Positions 59,171-64,000 of a DNA stretch of 64,000 bases are shown piece after piece; the stretch's first letter is position 1, and each line of letters starts with the position of its first letter. The stretch is from Pseudobowmanella zhangzhouensis. GTDB taxonomy: Bacteria; Pseudomonadota; Gammaproteobacteria; Enterobacterales; Alteromonadaceae. The stretch is from positions 186,001-250,000 of the forward strand of contig NZ_JBHSYO010000008.1 in assembly GCF_042662685.1 (NCBI RefSeq). The letters run 5' to 3'. Made by a program: the position numbers and the translations under genes. Under the pieces are notes generated by a model, which was given only the letters and a program-made list of their open reading frames with translations, did not search any database and was not told where the DNA came from.

Positions 59171-60676
59171 ATGGAATTCAGTGTAAAAAGTGGCAGTCCG
59201 GAAAAACAACGCAGTGCCTGCATTGTTGTCGGTGTCTTCGAACCACGTCGTTTAACACCGGTTGCTGAGCAACTGGATGAAATCAGCGGCGGCTACATCA
59301 GTAACCTGATCCGTCGTGGCGATCTGGAAGGCAAAGCCGGCCAGATGCTGTTACTGCACCATATTCCCAATGTACTGAGCGAGCGCGTCTTGCTGGTTGG
59401 TTGTGGTAAAGAGCGTGAACTGGACGAACGTCAGTACAAGCAAATCGTCGCCAAGACCATCAGCACCCTGAATGAAACGGGCTCGATGGAATCTGTGTGT
59501 TTCCTGACTGAACTGCACGTGAAAGGGCGCGATACCTACTGGAAGGTCCGTCAGGCTGTAGAAACCACCCAGGCCTCGCTGTACACCTTTGACCAGCTCA
59601 AGAGTAAAAAGTCGGATCAACGTCGTCCGCTGCGTAAACTGGTTTTTAATGTCCCTACCCGCCGCGAACTGTCTATCGGTGAGCGCGCCATTACTCACGG
59701 TTTGGCTGTAGCAGAGGGCATGAAAACCACCCGTGATGTGGCGAATATGCCGCCGAATATCTGCAACCCTCAATACCTGCACGATCAGGCCGCTAAGCTG
59801 GCTGAACAGTATTCGCCGTTGAGTATTGAGCGCGTCGGCGAAGCGCAAATGCAGGAATTAGGCATGAACGCTTATCTGGCCGTTGGCCGTGGCTCTGAGA
59901 ATGAGTCAGTGATGACAATCATGCGCTATGAAGGCGGCTCTCAGAATCAGGCACCGATTGTCTTAGTCGGTAAAGGCCTGACCTTTGACTCAGGTGGTAT
60001 TTCAATCAAGCCCGGCGAAGGCATGGACGAGATGAAATACGATATGGGTGGTGCAGCCGGGGTACTGGGTACCATGCATGCGATCGCCGCCCTGAACTTG
60101 CCACTGAATGTTATCGGTGTACTGGCTGGCTGTGAAAATATGCCAGACGGTAAGAGCTATCGCCCGGGCGATATTCTCACCACAATGTCAGGTCAAACCG
60201 TCGAAGTGCTGAATACCGATGCGGAAGGCCGCCTGGTGCTGTGCGATACCCTCACCTATGTGGAGCGTTTCGAGCCGGAGTTGGTAATCGACGTGGCAAC
60301 CCTGACCGGTGCCTGTGTCATCGCGCTGGGCAAATATGCCACCGGCCTGCTAAGCAGCCATAATCCGCTGGCTCATGAGCTACTGAATGCCTCTGAGCAA
60401 AGTGGTGACCGCGCGTGGCGTTTACCTTTATGGGATGAGTATCAGGAACAAATCGAAAGCCCGTTTGCGGATATGAGCAACTTAGGTGGTCGCCCGGCTG
60501 GTACCATTACTGCCGCGTGCTTTCTGTCGCGCTTTACCCGCAAATATAACTGGGCGCATCTGGATATTGCCGGTACCGCATGGAACAGTGGTAAAAACAA
60601 AGGGGCGACCGGTCGTCCGGTGCCTATGCTGACCCAGTTCCTGATTAATCGTGCAGGCATTCAAACTGAAGATTAA
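59171..60676 (+). CDS. pepA: Leucyl aminopeptidase / PepA (501 aa)
   Basis: The length matches E. coli PepA (503). Metal-site residues are recognisable: the Lys/Asp region GKGLTFDSGGISIKPGEGM near 271-289, MKYDMGGAAGV, and the family signature NTDAEGRLVL near 348-357. The N-terminal domain (~1-170), which binds DNA in E. coli, is present. The enzyme removes N-terminal residues from peptides with two divalent metals. Its E. coli homologue also acts in Xer recombination at cer and in carAB control. holC follows with a TAATG overlap. Confidence 0.95.
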   Translation: MEFSVKSGSPEKQRSACIVVGVFEPRRLTPVAEQLDEISGGYISNLIRRGDLEGKAGQMLLLHHIPNVLSERVLLVGCGKERELDERQYKQIVAKTISTLNETGSMESVCFLTELHVKGRDTYWKVRQAVETTQASLYTFDQLKSKKSDQRRPLRKLVFNVPTRRELSIGERAITHGLAVAEGMKTTRDVANMPPNICNPQYLHDQAAKLAEQYSPLSIERVGEAQMQELGMNAYLAVGRGSENESVMTIMRYEGGSQNQAPIVLVGKGLTFDSGGISIKPGEGMDEMKYDMGGAAGVLGTMHAIAALNLPLNVIGVLAGCENMPDGKSYRPGDILTTMSGQTVEVLNTDAEGRLVLCDTLTYVERFEPELVIDVATLTGACVIALGKYATGLLSSHNPLAHELLNASEQSGDRAWRLPLWDEYQEQIESPFADMSNLGGRPAGTITAACFLSRFTRKYNWAHLDIAGTAWNSGKNKGATGRPVPMLTQFLINRAGIQTED

Positions 60677-61128
60677 TGGCTAACGTCACTTTTTACCTGC
60701 TGGAGCAGGATGATCCCAAACAGGCCAGTGAACTGGCCTGTTTACTTGCCGCCCGGCATTTCCGCCAGCGTCAGCGCAGCTTTGTATGTTGTGCCGATCA
60801 AACTGGCGCAGAAGCTGTGGACGAACTGATGTGGCAACGCCCCGCCGAGGGATTCGTACCACACAACCTGCCGGGGGAAGGCCCGGCCAATGGCGCACCA
60901 GTGCAAATCGGCTGGCAATGGCGTCAGGCCAATCAATGCCAGGTGCTAATCAACGTCAGCCACAGCATGCCAGCCAGTTTATCTGGCTATCGCTTTATTT
61001 ATGACCTGGTACCTGCGGATGAAGCAGGTAAGCAGGCAGCAAGAGAACGTTATAAACAATACCGGGCCGCTGGCCATCAACTGGATACCCGCCCGGCACA
61101 TGAACTTTTTGAGACGAACCATGGATAA
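60676..61128 (+). CDS. holC: DNA polymerase III chi subunit (150 aa)
   Basis: The protein has the HolC fold phrases VTFYLLEQDDPKQASELACL, FVCCADQTGAEAVDELMWQR and EGFVPHNLPGEG, followed by QCQVLINVSHSMPASLSGYR. It links the clamp loader to SSB during lagging-strand synthesis. The length is close to E. coli chi (147). It lies between pepA and valS, overlapping both (TAATG upstream, 8 bases downstream), the conserved pepA-holC-valS order. Confidence 0.95.
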   Translation: MANVTFYLLEQDDPKQASELACLLAARHFRQRQRSFVCCADQTGAEAVDELMWQRPAEGFVPHNLPGEGPANGAPVQIGWQWRQANQCQVLINVSHSMPASLSGYRFIYDLVPADEAGKQAARERYKQYRAAGHQLDTRPAHELFETNHG

Positions 61129-63889
61129 AACCTTTAATCCCAATAATATTGAGCAGGCCTGTTACCAGCAGTGGGAACAGCAAGGCTATTTTGCCGCCAG
61201 TGGAAAAGGCGATCCGTACTGTATTCTGCTGCCACCACCCAATGTGACCGGTAGCTTGCACATGGGCCATGCATTCCAGCACACCATTATGGATGCGCTG
61301 ACCCGTTACCATCGTATGAAAGGCGATAACACCCTGTGGCAATGTGGTACCGACCACGCCGGTATTGCCACCCAGATGGTGGTTGAGCGTCAACTGAACG
61401 CGCAGGGTAAAACCCGTCACGACTTAGGTCGCGAAGACTTTGTGAAAAAGATCTGGGAATGGAAAGAACACTCCGGCGGCACCATTACCTCGCAAATGCG
61501 CCGTATGGGCACCTCCTGTGACTGGACCCGTGAAGCCTTTACTATGGATGACGACCTGTCTGAGGCCGTCAAAGAAGTGTTCGTTCAATTATTCGAAGAA
61601 GGCCTGATTTACCGTGGCCAGCGTCTGGTGAACTGGGATCCGGTGCTGCACACCGCGGTATCCGATTTAGAAGTGTTGAATGAAGAAGAAGACGGCTTCA
61701 TGTGGCACATGCGTTACCCGTTGGCCGATGGCAGCGGTGAGTTAGTGGTAGCCACTACCCGCCCGGAAACCATGCTCGGCGATACCGCGGTAGCGGTACA
61801 CCCGGATGATGAACGCTATCAGGCATTTATTGGCAAACAGATCAAACTGCCAATTACCGGCCGCTTAATTCCTATCGTTGCGGACGATTACGTAGATATG
61901 GAATTCGGCACCGGCTGCGTGAAAATCACCCCGGCCCATGACTTCAACGACTATGACATCGGTAAACGCCACGATCTGGAAATGATCAACATCTTTACTG
62001 CCGATGCCAAAGTGAACAACAACGCCCCAGAGGCCTACCGTGGTTTGGATCGTTTCGATGCGCGTAAGCAAATCGTCGCCGATTTAGAAGCTGCCGGGGT
62101 ACTGGTAAAAGTTGAACCGCATAAACTGAAAGTACCACGCGGTGATCGCACCGGAGCGGTGATTGAACCTTACCTGACCGATCAATGGTATGTGGCGGTG
62201 GAGTCACTGGCCAAGCCGGCGATTGAAGCGGTGGAAAGCGGCGAAATCAAGTTTGTACCGGAGAACTGGAGCAAAACCTACTACCAGTGGATGTACAACA
62301 TTCAGGACTGGTGTATCAGCCGTCAGTTGTGGTGGGGCCACCGTATCCCAGCCTGGTATGACGACAATGGCAATGTCTATGTTGGCCGCGACGAAGCAGA
62401 AGTACGCAACAAACATAATCTGAGTGCCGATATTGCACTGCGTCAGGATGAAGACGTGCTGGATACCTGGTTCTCCTCTGCCCTGTGGCCATTTGCGACC
62501 ATGGGCTGGCCGGAAAAAACACCAGAACTGGAAACCTTTGTGCCGTCTTCCGTGCTGGTAACCGGTTTTGACATCATTTTCTTCTGGGTTGCCCGCATGA
62601 TCATGATGACCAAAAAATTCACCGGCAAAATCCCGTTCAAGGAAATCTATATCACCGGTCTTATCCGTGACGAACAGGGCAACAAAATGTCCAAGTCCAA
62701 GGGTAATGTGCTGGATCCTATCGATCTGATCGACGGTATCGAACTGGACACGCTGGTAGAAAAACGTACCGCGGGCATGATGCAGCCGCAACTGGCGGAA
62801 AAAATCGCTAAGCGCACCCGTGAACAGTTCCCGGATGGCATTGCTGCCTACGGGACCGATGCGCTGCGCTTTACTTTCGCCGCCATGGCGTCGACCAGCC
62901 GCGATATCAACTTCGATATGGGCCGCGTGGAAGGTTACCGTAACTTCTGCAACAAGCTGTGGAATGCTTCGCGCTTTGTGCTGATGAACACCGAGGAGCA
63001 AGACACGGGTAAAGACGGTGGCGAAATGGTGCTGTCATTAGCCGATAAGTGGATCTGGGCCAAATTCCAACAGACCCTGCAAACATTCGAACAGGCGCTT
63101 GGCACCTATCGTTTCGACTTAGCCGCACAGGCAGTGTATGAATTTACCTGGAACCAATTCTGTGACTGGTATCTGGAGCTGGCTAAACCTGTTCTTAATG
63201 CAGATAGCAGCACTGAGGCGCAGAAGCGCGGTACCCGTCATACGCTGGTTAACGTGTTAGAAAGCCTGCTACGTCTGATGCACCCGATTATGCCATTTAT
63301 CACCGAAGAAATTTGGCAGCGTGTGGCACCACTGACCTCCGTCAGCGGTGAAAACAGCATTATGATGCAGCCATTCCCGCAGTTCGATGCCAGCAAACTG
63401 GACGAAGCAGCACTGGCGGATATCGAGTGGGTGAAACAGGTCATCGTGGGCGTGCGTAACATCCGTGGTGAAATGGATATCGCACCGAGTAAGCCACTGA
63501 ATGTATTACTGAAAAACGCTACCAGCGACGATCTGCGCCGCAGTGAAGATAACCGTTTGCTGCTGACCAAAATGGCACGTCTGGAAAGTATGGACATTTT
63601 GCCTGCTGGCGAAAAAGGCCCAGCGTCTGCCAGTGCTATCGTCGGTGAAATGGAAGTGCTGATCCCGATGGCCGGCCTGATTGATAAAGATGCCGAACTG
63701 GCGCGTATCAATAAGGCGCTGGAAAAGCTGCAGGGTGACTTCAACCGCACCAATGGCAAGCTGTCTAATGAGGCGTTTGTGGGCAAAGCACCGGAGGCAG
63801 TTATCGCCAAGGAGCGCGCCAAACTGGCCGAGTTCCAGCTGCAAATCGATAAGCTGAATGAGCAAAAAGCCACCATCGAAGCGCTGTAA
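61121..63889 (+). CDS. valS: Valyl-tRNA synthetase (922 aa)
   Basis: The start at ATG 61121 (MDKTFNPNNIEQACYQQWEQ) overlaps holC by 8 bases. The class I signatures are HMGH at residues 47-50 (PPPNVTGSLHMGHAFQHT) and KMSKSKGNVLDP near 522-533. The editing domain (~190-340: TTRPETMLGDTAVAVHPDDE) and the anticodon-binding helical domain follow. The C-terminal ~70 residues form the coiled coil typical of ValRS. It charges tRNA-Val with valine and hydrolyses Thr-tRNA-Val. The length fits the family (E. coli 951). Confidence 0.97.
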   Translation: MDKTFNPNNIEQACYQQWEQQGYFAASGKGDPYCILLPPPNVTGSLHMGHAFQHTIMDALTRYHRMKGDNTLWQCGTDHAGIATQMVVERQLNAQGKTRHDLGREDFVKKIWEWKEHSGGTITSQMRRMGTSCDWTREAFTMDDDLSEAVKEVFVQLFEEGLIYRGQRLVNWDPVLHTAVSDLEVLNEEEDGFMWHMRYPLADGSGELVVATTRPETMLGDTAVAVHPDDERYQAFIGKQIKLPITGRLIPIVADDYVDMEFGTGCVKITPAHDFNDYDIGKRHDLEMINIFTADAKVNNNAPEAYRGLDRFDARKQIVADLEAAGVLVKVEPHKLKVPRGDRTGAVIEPYLTDQWYVAVESLAKPAIEAVESGEIKFVPENWSKTYYQWMYNIQDWCISRQLWWGHRIPAWYDDNGNVYVGRDEAEVRNKHNLSADIALRQDEDVLDTWFSSALWPFATMGWPEKTPELETFVPSSVLVTGFDIIFFWVARMIMMTKKFTGKIPFKEIYITGLIRDEQGNKMSKSKGNVLDPIDLIDGIELDTLVEKRTAGMMQPQLAEKIAKRTREQFPDGIAAYGTDALRFTFAAMASTSRDINFDMGRVEGYRNFCNKLWNASRFVLMNTEEQDTGKDGGEMVLSLADKWIWAKFQQTLQTFEQALGTYRFDLAAQAVYEFTWNQFCDWYLELAKPVLNADSSTEAQKRGTRHTLVNVLESLLRLMHPIMPFITEEIWQRVAPLTSVSGENSIMMQPFPQFDASKLDEAALADIEWVKQVIVGVRNIRGEMDIAPSKPLNVLLKNATSDDLRRSEDNRLLLTKMARLESMDILPAGEKGPASASAIVGEMEVLIPMAGLIDKDAELARINKALEKLQGDFNRTNGKLSNEAFVGKAPEAVIAKERAKLAEFQLQIDKLNEQKATIEAL

Positions 63890-63907
63890 ATAGTTTCAGC
63901 CAAACAC

Positions 63908-63938
63908 AAAAAAGCCGGTTAACTTAACCGGCTTTTTT
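63908..63938. terminator. Bidirectional terminator after valS
   Basis: AAGCCGGTT and AACCGGCTT pair around AACTT with A- and T-runs on either side, 20 bases after the valS stop. It closes the pepA-holC-valS operon and would also stop transcription entering from the right. Confidence 0.9.
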
Positions 63939-64000
63939 AATCTCTGCTTTGTTTAATCTTTGCTATTGGCGCGATTAACAGTTTTTATATTTATCGTTCA

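Noticed and set aside
62204..63001. Leftward 265-codon frame inside valS
   Set aside because: Antisense shadow of a strongly conserved housekeeping gene with matching codon bias.

Overview
The window holds the right-hand ~56 kb of an integrated temperate phage, followed by ~8 kb of bacterial chromosome. The chromosomal block (a tRNA-Leu(CAA) gene, an RDD membrane protein, lptG-lptF, and divergent pepA-holC-valS) has the gene order and protein character of a Gammaproteobacterium. An Alteromonadales-type host (Rheinheimera/Alishewanella-like) is a guess from gene content only. The prophage abuts the 3' end of the tRNA gene, a classical attachment position. Its other end lies to the left of base 1, so neither the full prophage nor the second att site is visible.

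Phage layout. (1) 1-2286, leftward early genes: a partial coiled-coil protein, a DUF669-like putative ssDNA-binding protein, a Sak4-type RecA-like ATPase and an unknown. (2) 2287-3611, immunity region: a repressor with an N-terminal HTH but no visible self-cleavage domain, a 17-bp-arm palindromic operator and a small Cro-like gene. (3) 3612-9131, rightward early operon: Toprim/RepA-type primase-helicase, three unknowns, a protein with an H-NS-like C-terminus, and a tyrosine integrase as the last gene. (4) 48709 down to 9128, the late region read leftward: Q-like antiterminator, late promoter with two tandem terminators, holin, small and large terminase, portal, scaffold, coat, adaptors, tail fibres, amidase, tail nozzle, J-like protein, internal virion proteins, and a single 4501-residue polyvalent protein. 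(5) 48.9-53.4 kb, a rightward accessory early operon: cytosine methyltransferase, RadC/JAMM protein, DUF2958 protein and several unknowns, separated by recurring RNA hairpin modules. (6) 53.4-55.6 kb, a leftward cluster: RusA resolvase, membrane proteins and an AP2-like DNA-binding protein around an iteron-rich, DnaA-box-containing origin-like region. (7) 55.6-56.0 kb, att flank with tandem repeats.

How it fits together. The repressor at 2596-3351 probably holds down both early directions. On induction the rightward operon makes replication functions and integrase, the accessory operon modifies or protects DNA, and Q lets polymerase pass the terminators before the holin gene so that the ~39-kb late operon is read. 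The tail (two adaptors, a nozzle-like beta-propeller protein, ejection-type internal proteins) and the P22/T7-like order suggest a podovirus. The J-like and Gp80-like tail proteins are mosaic additions. The giant protein, encoded last after the internal virion proteins, carries an adenine-methyltransferase fold, a Strawberry-notch/DarB-type helicase, an HExxH protease and a membrane-associated C-terminal region. By analogy with phage P1 DarB it may be packaged and injected to protect incoming DNA.

The least explained signals are the recurring covarying hairpin modules of the accessory operon, the iteron region at 54.2-54.5 kb, the three phased TGTACA boxes between the Q gene and the accessory operon, the terminators embedded in the late operon (one of which would bury a ribosome binding site), and the three tandem ~160-residue repeats inside the giant protein. 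All functional statements rest on reading translated sequence by eye; no database search was run.
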